A stretch of DNA of 64,000 bases from CAZGUH01 sp964529005 (GTDB lineage Bacteria > Actinomycetota > Acidimicrobiia > Acidimicrobiales > Ilumatobacteraceae). Position 1 is the stretch's first letter, and the number at the start of each line of letters is the position of its first letter. This document shows, one piece after another, positions 49,752-59,736 of the stretch. Under the pieces are notes generated by a model. That model ran no database searches. It was given only the letters and a program-made list of their open reading frames with translations, and had not been told where the DNA came from. The stretch covers positions 1-64,000 of the forward strand of contig CAZGUH010000019.1 in NCBI GenBank assembly GCA_964529005.1, given 5' to 3'. Both the position numbers and the translations under genes were made by a program.

Positions 49752-51860
49752 GTGAGCGAGCCCCATCGAATCGGTCGATACATCGCCGAGAAGGCGCTCG
49801 GGGCGGGCAGCTTCGCGACGGTGTGGCTGGCCTTCGACGAGCTGCTCGAGGTCAAGGTCGCGATCAAGGTGCTGGCCGACAACTGGGCGCGCAACGCCGA
49901 CGTCCGCCGCCGCTTCATCGACGAGGCGAAGATCCTGCGCCGCATCGACCACGACCGCATCGTGCGCGTGCACCAGGTCGACGAGCTGCCCGACGGCCGG
50001 CCGTATCTCGTCATGGCGCTCGCGGATCGCGGCACACTCCACGACCGCGTGACGCAGCTGCGCGAATCCCGCCAGGTCATGCCGGTGCGCGAAGCGATCG
50101 ACCTGACGGTGGAGATCTGCGAATCGCTCGCCGTCGTCCACGACTACGGCGTCGTCCACCGCGACATCAAGCCGAGCAACGTGCTGTTCCGCTCGGTGCG
50201 CAACCACGAGCGCGTGGCGGCGTCACGAGCGGGCCGCCCGATCGGCGACATGGCGGTGATGCTCGGCGACTTCGGGCTGGCGAAGGACATCGCCGCCGCG
50301 TCGGGGTTCACGCTCGCCGCCGGCACGCCCGCCTACATGGCGCCGGAACAGGCGCGGGCCTCGAACGTGATCGACAAGCGGGTCGACGTCTTCGCCACCA
50401 CCGCCGTGTTGTTCGAGCTGCTCACCGGAGCCCCCGCGTTCGCCTCCGACACGTTGTCCGGGGTGCGCCGCAGCCGCACCGACTCCCGGATCCCGAACAT
50501 CGTCGACCTGCGCGCGGAGCTCGATCCCGCGTTCCAGCGGATCATCGAGAAGGGGCTCGCCAACGACCCCGACGGCCGCTACAGCTCGACGATCCGCCTC
50601 GCCGAAGAACTGCTCGACTTGCGTGACGGAGCCAAGCGGACCGTGCGGATCGTGATGCCGACGCCCGCCGGGGAATCGGTGGTCAGCGGCGCCCCGCCGC
50701 TGCCGCCGCCGAGCTCGAAGCCGTCGCTCCAGCCCGTCGGCGCCGCCGGCCGCGTCAAGGACCTGCTCGCCGTGGCGCGCACGGCCGAGTTCTCGCCGGC
50801 AGGCGTGGAACTCGTCGCCGAGGCCGACCGTCGCCTGGTGCGGCCGCTGACCGTCGGTGTCCTCGACGCCGACAACCCCGACATCGCGCACGTCCCCTGG
50901 GCGCTGCTCGGGCTGCGCCCGAGCCTGGCGCTGCTCGACGCCGCGGCGCGGATCCCGGCCCGCATCCGCCTCGGCAAGCCGAACGGCGCCACCGTCGGCA
51001 ACGTCGGCGGCGAGCGCCATCCGCTCCTCGTGTCCGTCGCGGGCGGCAAGGACGTCGACATCACCGTGCCCGTCGACGGTCCCCCGATCACCGATCTCGA
51101 CATCACGGTCGACGCACCCGGGCGCATGGACGTCGTCGTGCACACCCTGCCGGCGCTCCGCGACGACAGCGTGCTGCCGGAGTGCGACGTCGTGGTGGTG
51201 CTGGTGTCGACCGCGACCCCCGAGCCCGCCGGGCTGCTGGCGGAGCTCGCCACGTCGCTGCGCGCTGCGCTGGCCGGGCCGATCGCGATCGAGGTGCTGG
51301 TGTGGTCGCCCGATCCGCTGAGCGCGCCGGAGCCGCTCGCCGAGGCGTTGAGCGCCGGCTCCGGCATCGGCAGCAGCGCCGAGGCGCTGTCCCTGCGCTC
51401 GATCGGGCGCGTCCGGGCGATGGTCGACGAGCTCGCCGACACGCGCGGCGCGCTCGTGCGCGCCGCGGCTGGGCTACGCCTGCTCGCCCGCGCCGCCGAC
51501 GAAGCGGCGCCCGGCCGGGCGCGCATCGAGCTGGTGGAGAGCATCGACGAGCTCAACACGGAGTTGCCGATGCTCGCCGAGATCGAGGTCCTGCGGGACA
51601 TCGCCTCGGGGCGCGTCGCGATCCCGCGGCGGCTGCGGATGGACCTGCGCCGCCTGTTCCTCCATGCCGACGCATCGCTGCGCTTGGGGCTGGCGCGCAG
51701 CGCCGACGAGTCGCAGTTGCGCGCCGCGGTCGAGGCGATGTCGAACGACCTGCGCGTCCAGGAGAACACCGGCAAGGTGCCGTTCACGGCGCGCAAGGCC
51801 GTGCTGCTGGCGCAGCAATCGCTCGATCGCCTTCACGCCGAGATCGCGCCCTACGCCTGA
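49752..51860 (+). CDS. Ser/Thr protein kinase fused to a degenerate dynamin-like GTPase domain
   Basis: Protein of 702 residues. Residues 9-285 are an intact kinase: LGAGSFATVW, VAIKVL (Lys39), HRDIKPSN (136-143), GDFGLA (Asp173) and GTPAYMAPEQ. After a Pro-rich linker, residues 330-702 show the pattern of an IniA/dynamin-type GTPase without its nucleotide motifs: PLTVGVLDADNPDIAHVPWALLGL sits where a P-loop strand and GKST would be, and ECDVVVVLVSTATPEPAGLLAEL where the switch/NKxD region would be; the tail is helical. No transmembrane helix. GTG start. The kinase is likely active and may phosphorylate the FHA-linked partners and the Hsp70-like protein across the divergent promoter. Confidence 0.85.
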   Translation: MSEPHRIGRYIAEKALGAGSFATVWLAFDELLEVKVAIKVLADNWARNADVRRRFIDEAKILRRIDHDRIVRVHQVDELPDGRPYLVMALADRGTLHDRVTQLRESRQVMPVREAIDLTVEICESLAVVHDYGVVHRDIKPSNVLFRSVRNHERVAASRAGRPIGDMAVMLGDFGLAKDIAAASGFTLAAGTPAYMAPEQARASNVIDKRVDVFATTAVLFELLTGAPAFASDTLSGVRRSRTDSRIPNIVDLRAELDPAFQRIIEKGLANDPDGRYSSTIRLAEELLDLRDGAKRTVRIVMPTPAGESVVSGAPPLPPPSSKPSLQPVGAAGRVKDLLAVARTAEFSPAGVELVAEADRRLVRPLTVGVLDADNPDIAHVPWALLGLRPSLALLDAAARIPARIRLGKPNGATVGNVGGERHPLLVSVAGGKDVDITVPVDGPPITDLDITVDAPGRMDVVVHTLPALRDDSVLPECDVVVVLVSTATPEPAGLLAELATSLRAALAGPIAIEVLVWSPDPLSAPEPLAEALSAGSGIGSSAEALSLRSIGRVRAMVDELADTRGALVRAAAGLRLLARAADEAAPGRARIELVESIDELNTELPMLAEIEVLRDIASGRVAIPRRLRMDLRRLFLHADASLRLGLARSADESQLRAAVEAMSNDLRVQENTGKVPFTARKAVLLAQQSLDRLHAEIAPYA

Positions 51861-51936
51861 GCGCCACGCCCGGCTTCACCGCGCCGCGCCGGAAGTCGGT
51901 TCCGTGCCGCCGCGCGGCGCGGCCATGATCATCGCC

Positions 51937-52401
51937 ATGTCCGAGCATCGTGCGACGATCAGCTGGCGTCTGGAGGGCGAGGGGTTCGTGCGGGGCGAGT
52001 ATTCGCGCGAACACACGTGGACGTTCGACGGCGGCGCCGTCGTGCCGGCCTCGCCCTCACCGTCGGTGGTGCGACCGCCGTTCTCCAACCCGGCGAACGT
52101 CGATCCGGAGGAGGCGTTCGTCGCGGCCATCTCCAGCTGCCACATGCTCACGTTCCTGTACCTGGCGGGTCGGCAGGGCTTCCAGGTCGACAGCTACAAC
52201 GACGAGGCGGTCGGCGTGATGACGACGAACGAACGCCGTGTGCCGTGGATCAGCTCGGTGACGCTGCACCCGCAGATCGTCTACGGCGGCGATCGTCGAC
52301 CGTCCCCAGAAGAGGAGGAACGGCTGCACCACGAGGCACACGAGCAGTGCTTCATCGCCAACTCGATCATGACCGACGTCGCCGTCGACCCACCCGCCTG
52401 A
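51937..52401 (+). CDS. OsmC family peroxiredoxin-like protein
   Basis: OsmC/Ohr-fold protein of 154 residues that would reduce organic hydroperoxides with two redox cysteines, seen in AISSCHMLTFL and EQCFIANSIM. VDPEEAFVAAISSCH is the family signature. Start ATG giving MSEHRATISWRL preferred over an ATG four codons upstream (MIIAMSEH); neither has a clear ribosome binding site. The last four codons lie inside a 13-base tandem repeat. Follows the kinase gene on the same strand after 76 bases. Confidence 0.88.
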   Translation: MSEHRATISWRLEGEGFVRGEYSREHTWTFDGGAVVPASPSPSVVRPPFSNPANVDPEEAFVAAISSCHMLTFLYLAGRQGFQVDSYNDEAVGVMTTNERRVPWISSVTLHPQIVYGGDRRPSPEEEERLHHEAHEQCFIANSIMTDVAVDPPA

Positions 52402-52453
52402 CCCACCCGCCTGACCCGCTGGCCTGACCCGCTGGCCTGACCCACCCGCTCTG
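52389..52453. repeat. Five-copy 13-base tandem repeat
   Basis: Five consecutive 13-base units: CCCACCCGCCTGA twice, CCCGCTGGCCTGA twice, then CCCACCCGCTCTG, with a further decayed CCCACCC-type stretch to about 52485. The first unit contains the OsmC stop codon. Pyrimidine-rich on the + strand. The rest of the gap to 52630 holds the dispersed repeat below; I see no gene in it. Confidence 0.8.
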
Positions 52454-52488
52454 CCCACCCGTCTCCTCTGCCCCACCCACCCCCTCTG

Positions 52489-52586
52489 CTTGGGCGCGCC
52501 CCGCTGCCGGCACGGCGCCCGATCGCGCCCAAGCTGCCGGGTCGGGCGCGAAACGTCGCCGGCACGGCAGCCGATCGCGCCCAAGC
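52489..52586. repeat. Duplicated 29-base element with inverted arms
   Basis: Two copies of GCCGGCACGGC(GC/AG)CCGATCGCGCCCAAGC at 52506-52534 and 52558-52586, 27 of 29 identical and 52 bases apart. Upstream CTTGGGCGCG (52489-52498) is the inverse of CGCGCCCAAG at the end of each copy, allowing alternative long hairpins. It sits between the convergent ends of the OsmC and sigma-factor genes, a typical place for extragenic palindromes or a bidirectional terminator. Confidence 0.7.
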
Positions 52587-52630
52587 AGGTGGGGTGGGTG
52601 GGGCGCCAGGTGGGTCCGGGCGGGGGCGGG

Positions 52631-53209
52631 TCAGTAGCGCTGGGCGAGGAGGTCGCGCAGCTGGCGGCGGGCTTCGTGGATGCGCGACTTCACGGTGCCG
52701 ACCGGCACGTCCAGCACCGCGGCGATGTCGTCGTAGCTGAGACCCTGGAAGTCGCGCATCGCCACCGGCTCGGCGTACGTCGGCGACAGCTTCGTCATCG
52801 CGTCGAGCAGATCGACCCGGCTGCTGGCGATCGACGATCCTCCCGTGACCGCGACCTTGGCCGCGTCCTCCGTGCCGGTCTCGCTCGCCCGGCGGCGCAC
52901 CTTGCGATGGGTGTCGACGGCGGCGTTCGACGCCACGGCGTACAGCCAGGTGCTGAAGCGAGCGCGACCCTCGAACGAGCCGATGCGCCGTGCGACCGCG
53001 ACCAGCGCGTCCTGACACGCCTCTTCGGCATCGGCCGGGTTCTCGAGCACGCGCTGGCAGCGGCGCAGCACGATCGGCCGGATCACGCGCAGCAACTCGT
53101 CGAGGGCGCGCCCGTCGCCGGACGCGGCTCTTCGGGCCAGCGCCTCGACGGGATCGTCGGTCGGCTCGGCGGACAGCGGCGCGCCGGCGCCCGCGGACTC
53201 GTCGGACAT
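52631..53209 (-). CDS. ECF-type RNA polymerase sigma factor
   Basis: Sigma factor of 192 residues. Region 2 includes ENPADAEEACQDALVAVARRI and FSTWLYAVASNAAVDTHRKVRRR; region 4 is YDDIAAVLDVPVGTVKSRIHEARRQLRDLL. No anti-sigma gene is adjacent, so control is unknown. TAAGGT ends 6 bases before the ATG, giving a leaderless start. Divergent from folD by 83 bases. Confidence 0.93.
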   Translation of the reverse strand: MSDESAGAGAPLSAEPTDDPVEALARRAASGDGRALDELLRVIRPIVLRRCQRVLENPADAEEACQDALVAVARRIGSFEGRARFSTWLYAVASNAAVDTHRKVRRRASETGTEDAAKVAVTGGSSIASSRVDLLDAMTKLSPTYAEPVAMRDFQGLSYDDIAAVLDVPVGTVKSRIHEARRQLRDLLAQRY

Positions 53210-53292
53210 GGCGCGACCTTACCCACCCGCCGGGCCGGGTCGCTCCGACCGACCCCTCGGCCGCGGCGCCTCGGCCTCTACTCTGGCCGGTC

Positions 53293-54153
53293 ATGACCGC
53301 TCGGATGCTGCCCGGCGCCCCTGTCGCCGACGCCGTTTTCGCCGACCTCGCCCCGCGCATCCAGCGGCTGATCGATGCCGGCCACCGCCCGGGCCTGGGG
53401 ACGGTGCTGGTCGGCGACGACAGCGCCTCGGCGGGCTACGTCGGGATGAAGATGCGCAAGGCCGAGGAGTTGGGCTTCACCAGCCCCCACGAGCGGCTCC
53501 CCAACGACGCCACCACGGCAGACGTCGTCGCCGCCATCCGCCGCCTGAACGACGACCCGACGTGCGACGCGATGCTCGTGCAGCACCCGACGCCGCCGCA
53601 GGTCGACTTCGAGGCTGCGTTGCTGGAGATGGATCCCGACAAGGACGTCGACGGCCTCCACCCGGTCAACATGGGACGCCTGGCGCTGTCGATGCCGGGC
53701 CCGGTGCCGTGCACGCCCGCGGGCATCGAGGCCCTGCTCGCCCACTACGAGATCCCGGTGTCGGGCCGTGAGGTGTGCATCCTCGGCCGCGGCACGACGC
53801 TCGGCCGGCCGCTCGCGCTGCTGCTCTCGCAGAAGCGGCCGACGGCCAACGCCGCCGTCACGGTGGTGCACACGGGCGTGCCCAACTGGGCGGACTACAC
53901 CCGGCGAGCGTCGATCGTCATCGCCGCTGCCGGCGTGCCGCACATCCTGCGGCCGGAGCACATCACCCCCGGAGTCACGGTCATCGGGGGCGGCGTGCGC
54001 TACGAAGGCCGCAAGCTCCTGCCCGACGTCGACGAGGCCTGCAACGAGGTCGCCGGAGCGATCACCCCGCGCGTCGGCGGGGTCGGCCCCACCACGGTGG
54101 CGATGCTGTTCAAGAACTGCGTCGAGGCCGCCGAGCGCCGCCGGTTCGGCTGA
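53293..54153 (+). CDS. folD: Methylenetetrahydrofolate dehydrogenase / cyclohydrolase
   Basis: Bifunctional one-carbon enzyme of 286 residues. The catalytic YxxxK is in YVGMKMRKAEELG, DPDKDVDGLHPVNMGRL and the NADP motif ILGRGTTLGRPLALLL are present, as is PRVGGVGPTTVAMLFKN. The usual VQLPLP loop reads VQHPTPPQ, an uncommon variant that retains the functional Gln. TACTCT ends 8 bases before the ATG (leaderless). Its last 44 bases overlap the convergent LysR gene. Confidence 0.95.
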   Translation: MTARMLPGAPVADAVFADLAPRIQRLIDAGHRPGLGTVLVGDDSASAGYVGMKMRKAEELGFTSPHERLPNDATTADVVAAIRRLNDDPTCDAMLVQHPTPPQVDFEAALLEMDPDKDVDGLHPVNMGRLALSMPGPVPCTPAGIEALLAHYEIPVSGREVCILGRGTTLGRPLALLLSQKRPTANAAVTVVHTGVPNWADYTRRASIVIAAAGVPHILRPEHITPGVTVIGGGVRYEGRKLLPDVDEACNEVAGAITPRVGGVGPTTVAMLFKNCVEAAERRRFG

Positions 54154-55057
54154 TCGCTTCCTCCCGGCGGCGGGCCGGCGTGACGGCCTCGGTGCTGGCG
54201 TGGGCGAGCATGCGGCCCAGCTCGTCGACGCTGGGATCGTGGATCGACCCCGCTCGCCGGGCGAGCACGATGACGCGCCCGACGAGCTCGGGACCGACGA
54301 CCACCCGGTCTGCTGCCGGCATGGGCGTCGCCGCGGGCAGCGCCGTCCACCCGAACCCGAGCCGCACCATCTGGAGCAACACGTCGGGCTGGTGACTCTC
54401 GGCTGCGATCACGACGGGCGCGCCGACTCTGGCGAGGGCGTCGGTGATGAGCTGGCGGGTGTGGGACCCGCCGGGGAACGTGACCCACGGCCCCCAGCTC
54501 GACGGCGCGCCGATGGTCGTGCCCGGCGGGGCGATCACGACGAGCTGTTCGGAGAGCAGCTCGTCGAGCTCGAGCCCGGGCCGTGGCTGCGGTGGCGAGA
54601 CGCAGACCGCGAGGTCGAGGCGACCGTCGCGCAGGTCGTCCAGCAGCTGCGCCGACGGCGCCACCGACAGCGTCAGCTCGACGTCCGGCCGCTCGTCTTT
54701 GAACGCTGCGATCGCGTCGGCGAAGTGGACGACGGCCGCGACGTCGATCATGCCGACGCGGACGCGCCCGGCGCGGGCGCCGCGGAGCCGGTCGGACCAT
54801 CCCATGAGATCGCTGGTGAGCGCGAGCACGTGCCGTGCGTGCTCCAGCACGGGAAGCGCCGAGCCGCGCACGCGCCGCCGGCGGCCGTCCGGCTCGAACA
54901 ACGCGACGCCGACGCGCCGTTCCAACTCGGCGAGCCCTTGGGACAGCGCCGAAGCGCTCACGCCGACGCGTTCGGCCGCCAGGGCCCAGGTGTCCTCCTC
55001 TGCGACCGCCACCAGGTACTCGAGCTGGCGGATAGACAGATCAGGGAGGGACCGCAC
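54110..55057 (-). CDS. LysR family transcriptional regulator
   Basis: LTTR of 315 residues: N-terminal helix-turn-helix LSIRQLEYLVAVAEEDTWALAAERVGVSASALSQGLAELERRVG region (residues 7-60) and a C-terminal periplasmic-binding-like effector domain (GRVRVGMIDVAAVVHF onwards). TATCCT ends 7 bases before the GTG at 55057, fixing a leaderless start ten codons inside the longest frame. Divergent from ino1 by 70 bases; control of ino1 is a reasonable guess. The 3' end overlaps folD antisense by 44 bases. Confidence 0.92.
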   Translation of the reverse strand: MRSLPDLSIRQLEYLVAVAEEDTWALAAERVGVSASALSQGLAELERRVGVALFEPDGRRRRVRGSALPVLEHARHVLALTSDLMGWSDRLRGARAGRVRVGMIDVAAVVHFADAIAAFKDERPDVELTLSVAPSAQLLDDLRDGRLDLAVCVSPPQPRPGLELDELLSEQLVVIAPPGTTIGAPSSWGPWVTFPGGSHTRQLITDALARVGAPVVIAAESHQPDVLLQMVRLGFGWTALPAATPMPAADRVVVGPELVGRVIVLARRAGSIHDPSVDELGRMLAHASTEAVTPARRREEAISRTGGARRPRRSS

Positions 55058-55127
55058 CCGGCGCAGGATAGTTCGGAAATTCTTCACAGTGCCGCCCGAT
55101 CACTCGGCATCGCTTACCATGCGCGCC

Positions 55128-56431
<1,304 letters not shown>

Positions 56432-56447
<16 letters not shown>

Positions 56448-57004
56448 ACGTCGCCGCCTGCCCTGAACGCCGCCCGGTCGGTCACCACGATGTCGACCGG
56501 GCGGTCATGGGGCTCGATCGGCAGATCGTCCACGATCTGCTCGCCGAAGCACACGCCGATGGTCACCACTTCGGGCGGCAGGTGTTCGAGGAACCGGTCG
56601 AAGTGCCCGCCTCCCTGCCCGAGGCGCAGCCCGTTCGGAGTGAACGCCAGGCCGGGCACGAGCACGACGTCGATGGTCTCGGCCGCGATCGGCTCGCCGG
56701 TGGCCTCGGGGATGCCGAACGCGCCGACCACCAGCGGCGTGTCCGGCTCCACGATCACCGGCATCAGCGACTCGCCCACCACGCGCGGCAGCGCCACCTC
56801 GACGCCGTGGTCGCGGCAGTGGCCGATTACCTCCGACACGTCCGGCTCGCCCCGCACCCCGACGAACGCCATCAGGCGTCGCGCCCGGCGGACTTCGTCG
56901 AGATCGAGGATCCGCCGGCAGACGGCGCGCGAGCGCGTGGGGTGATCGATCAGCCCCCGGCGCACCCGGCGCATCTGATCACGCAGCTCCGACTTCGTCG
57001 CCAC
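56432..57004 (-). CDS. 5-formyltetrahydrofolate cyclo-ligase
   Basis: MTHFS/YgfA-type enzyme of 190 residues that recycles 5-formyl-THF to methenyl-THF with ATP. LRDQMRRVRRGL at the N-terminus, LVPGLAFTPNGLRLGQGGGHFDRFL is the diagnostic ATP/folate segment, and GVCFGEQIVDDLPIEPHDRPVDIVVTD closes the domain. GTG start giving VATKSELRDQM; no ATG is suitable. It belongs to the same one-carbon pathway as folD 2.3 kb away. Confidence 0.93.
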
Positions 57005-57088
57005 CCGCGCGTGTGTACCAGGCCCCGGACCCACGTGGGGACCGGCTCCCTTGGGGGCCGTCCGGCGGCTCGCGTAAGGTCCCCGGTG

Positions 57089-57583
57089 ATGAGCTTCGAC
57101 TCCGCCCGGTTCCGCCACGTCCTCGGCCACTTCCCCACCGGCGTGACGATCGTCAGCGGCATGGCCGGCGACCTGCCGACCGGCTTCACGATCGGCTCGT
57201 TCGCCTCGGTGTCGCTCGACCCTCCGCTCGTCGGCTTCTTCCCGATGCTCACGTCGGACACGTGGGAAGCGATCGCTCCGACCGGGAAGTTCTGTGTCAA
57301 CGTGCTCGGCGCGCAGCACGGTGAGATCTGCTGGCGCTTCTCCAAGAAGGGCCTCGACAACCGTTTCGACGAGGTGGCGTGGCACCCCAGCACCGAAACG
57401 GGCTCGCCGATCATCGACGACGCGGTGGCGTGGATCGACTGCGTCACCGAGGAGGTCCACACGATGGGCGACCATTACTTCGTCCTCGGCAGGGTGGTCG
57501 ACCTGTGCGAGAGCGCCGACGACCCGCAGCCGCTGCTGTTCTTCCGCGGCAAGCTCGGCGGCTTCATCGTCCAGAGCGCGTGA
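57089..57583 (+). CDS. Flavin reductase-like FMN-binding protein
   Basis: Flavin reductase/NtaB-like (DIM6) protein of 164 residues. HVLGHFPTGVTIVSG, TIGSFASVSLDPPLVGFFP and FCVNVLGAQHGEICWRFS are family signatures; the C-terminal HYFVLGRVVDL and PLLFFRGKLGGF complete the split barrel. Such proteins reduce FMN for a partner monooxygenase, none of which is adjacent. TAAGGT ends 8 bases before the ATG (leaderless). Overlaps the DUF3054 gene (GTGA). Confidence 0.92.
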   Translation: MSFDSARFRHVLGHFPTGVTIVSGMAGDLPTGFTIGSFASVSLDPPLVGFFPMLTSDTWEAIAPTGKFCVNVLGAQHGEICWRFSKKGLDNRFDEVAWHPSTETGSPIIDDAVAWIDCVTEEVHTMGDHYFVLGRVVDLCESADDPQPLLFFRGKLGGFIVQSA

Positions 57584-57999
57584 CCCGGCGCGCCGCGCTC
57601 GCGGCGGGGATCGACGCGGCTGCGATCATCGCCTTCGTCGCGATGGGTCGCGGCAGCCACGACGAAGGTTCTGCGCTCGGCGGCACGCTCGAGGTCGCGG
57701 CGCCGTTCCTGATCGCGGCCGCGGTGGGGTGGCTGCTCGCCCGCGCCTGGCGCCGGCCGGTCCAGCCGCGCACGGGTGTCGTCGTGTGGCTGACCACCGT
57801 CGCGCTCGGCATGCTGTTGCGCCGGACGGCCTTCGACCGCGGCACGGCGGTCAGCTTCGTCATCGTCGCCACGATCGTGCTCGGCGCCTTCCTCGTCGGT
57901 TGGCGCGCGTGCATCGACCAGCTCTGGCGCCGGGGCCGTGCGCCCGAGCGACCGGATCCGGACCGGCGCTCGGTTGAGCGGGTCAGCGAGGGTTCGTGA
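57580..57999 (+). CDS. DUF3054 membrane protein
   Basis: Four-helix membrane protein of 139 residues; GIDAAAIIAFVAMGRGSHDEG near the N-terminus is the DUF3054 hallmark, followed by RPVQPRTGVVVWLTTVALGMLLRRT. Function unknown. GTG start overlaps the flavin reductase stop, so the two are coupled. Its 3' end overlaps ilvD antisense by 17 bases. Confidence 0.9.
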   Translation: MTRRAALAAGIDAAAIIAFVAMGRGSHDEGSALGGTLEVAAPFLIAAAVGWLLARAWRRPVQPRTGVVVWLTTVALGMLLRRTAFDRGTAVSFVIVATIVLGAFLVGWRACIDQLWRRGRAPERPDPDRRSVERVSEGS

Positions 58000-59689
58000 T
58001 CGCGCCGGTCTCGGCGCCCTGCACCAAACGGGCGTACTTGCCGAGCACGCCGCGGGTGTAGCGCGGCGGCAGCGGCGTCCACCCATCGCGGCGCTGTGCC
58101 AGTTCTGCGTCGTCGACCAGCAGGTCGAGCGACTTGCTGTGCACGTCGACGCGGATGCGGTCGCCGTCGCGGACGAACGCGATCGGTCCGCCGTCGACCG
58201 CCTCGGGCGCGACGTGACCGATGCAGAAACCCCACGTGCCCCCGCTGAAGCGGCCGTCGGTGACGAGCGCGCAGTCGTGGCCGCGTCCGGCGCCCTTCAG
58301 CGCGCCGGTGATCGCCAGCATCTCGCGCATGCCCGGGCCGCCCTTGGGCCCCTCGTAGCGGATCACCAGCACGGTTCCGGGCTGGATCTCGCCGGCCAGG
58401 ATCGCGGCCATTGCGCCGTCCTCACCGTCGAACACCCGCGCCGGCCCCTCGAACTTCTTCTGGTCGTGGGTCAGGCCGGCGACCTTCACCACCGCGCCGG
58501 CCGGCGCGAGCGATCCGGTCAGGACGTTGATGCCGCCCTCGCTGTGGATCGGTTGATCCAAGGGATACACGACGACGCCGTCGGGGCGCGGCGGGTCGAT
58601 CTCGGCGAGGTTCTCGGCCATCGTCTTGCCCGTGACGGTGAGGCAATCGCCGTGCAGCAACCCGGCGTCGAGCAGGTGCTTCATCACCACCGGAACGCCG
58701 CCGACGCGATCGAGGTCGCTCATGTGGAACTTGCCGCCGGGCTTCATGTCGGCGATGTGCGGCACGCGATCGGCGATGCGGTTGAAGTCGTCGAGCGCCA
58801 GCTCGACCCCCGCCTCGTTGGCGATGGCCAGCAGGTGCAGCACCGCGTTCGTGCTGCCGCCGAGGGCCGACGTGACGGCGATGGCGTTCTCGAACGCCTT
58901 CTTCGTCAGGATCTGACTGGGGCGGATGCCGAGGCGCAGCATCTCGACGATCGCCGCGCCGGCGCGCGCCGCGTCGTCTTCGCGGCGACGATCGACCGCC
59001 GGCGGCGAGGCCGTGCCGGGCAAGCTCATCCCCAGCGCCTCGGCGATCGACGACATCGTGTTGGCCGTGAACATGCCGCCGCACGCTCCCTCACCGGGGC
59101 ACGCCTTGCGCTCGATCTCTCCCAGCTCGTCCTCGCCGATCGTGCCGAGCGCGCAGGCCCCGATGGCCTCGAACACGCTCGTGATGTCGAGCGACGTGCC
59201 GTTGTGGTTGCCCGGCAGGATCGACCCGTTGTAGACGAACACGCTCGGCAGGTCGAGCCGCGCAGCCGCCATCAGCATCCCCGGGATGCTCTTGTCGCAG
59301 CCGGCAAGACCGACGAAACCGTCGAGGCGCTCGGCGTGCACCACGGTCTCCACGCTGTCGGTGATGACTTCGCGGCTCACCAGCGACGCGCGCATGCCCT
59401 CGTGACCCATCGAGATGCCGTCGCTCACCGTGATGGTGCCGAACTCCAGCGGCACACCCCCGGCCGCACGCACGCCGTCCTTCGCCTTCTCGGCGAGCCG
59501 GCGCAGCGACATGTTGCAGGGCGTCACCTCGTTCCACGCCGAGGCGATGCCGATCTGCGGCTTGTCCCAGTCGTCGTCGGTGAGGCCGACGGCGCGCAGC
59601 ATCGCTCGCGACGCAGCCTTCTGCATGCCCTCGGTGACGTCACGGCTGCGCGGCTTGACGTCGACAGGTGTGGCGGCCGGTTCAGTCAT
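57983..59689 (-). CDS. ilvD: Dihydroxyacid dehydratase
   Basis: Iron-sulfur dehydratase of valine/isoleucine synthesis, 568 residues. Cluster cysteines are in NEVTPCNMSL, VGLAGCDKSIPGML and GACGGMFTANTMSS; the C-terminal LVTDGRFSGGTWGFCIGHV is diagnostic. TAGCGT ends 7 bases before the ATG (leaderless). It is separated from ilvBNC by 17 kb and lacks an attenuator, so regulation of the pathway is split. Confidence 0.97.
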   Translation of the reverse strand: MTEPAATPVDVKPRSRDVTEGMQKAASRAMLRAVGLTDDDWDKPQIGIASAWNEVTPCNMSLRRLAEKAKDGVRAAGGVPLEFGTITVSDGISMGHEGMRASLVSREVITDSVETVVHAERLDGFVGLAGCDKSIPGMLMAAARLDLPSVFVYNGSILPGNHNGTSLDITSVFEAIGACALGTIGEDELGEIERKACPGEGACGGMFTANTMSSIAEALGMSLPGTASPPAVDRRREDDAARAGAAIVEMLRLGIRPSQILTKKAFENAIAVTSALGGSTNAVLHLLAIANEAGVELALDDFNRIADRVPHIADMKPGGKFHMSDLDRVGGVPVVMKHLLDAGLLHGDCLTVTGKTMAENLAEIDPPRPDGVVVYPLDQPIHSEGGINVLTGSLAPAGAVVKVAGLTHDQKKFEGPARVFDGEDGAMAAILAGEIQPGTVLVIRYEGPKGGPGMREMLAITGALKGAGRGHDCALVTDGRFSGGTWGFCIGHVAPEAVDGGPIAFVRDGDRIRVDVHSKSLDLLVDDAELAQRRDGWTPLPPRYTRGVLGKYARLVQGAETGAITNPR

Positions 59690-59736
59690 GCCCGAGACGC
59701 TACCCGTGGGCGCTCGCTGGTGCCCCAGCGATTCCC

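Noticed and set aside
47838..51860. Very long + strand open frame of about 1340 codons
   Set aside because: Its first 1900 bases are antisense to the Hsp70-like gene and read Arg/Gly/Asp-rich low-complexity; only the part from the GTG at 49752 is a real kinase.
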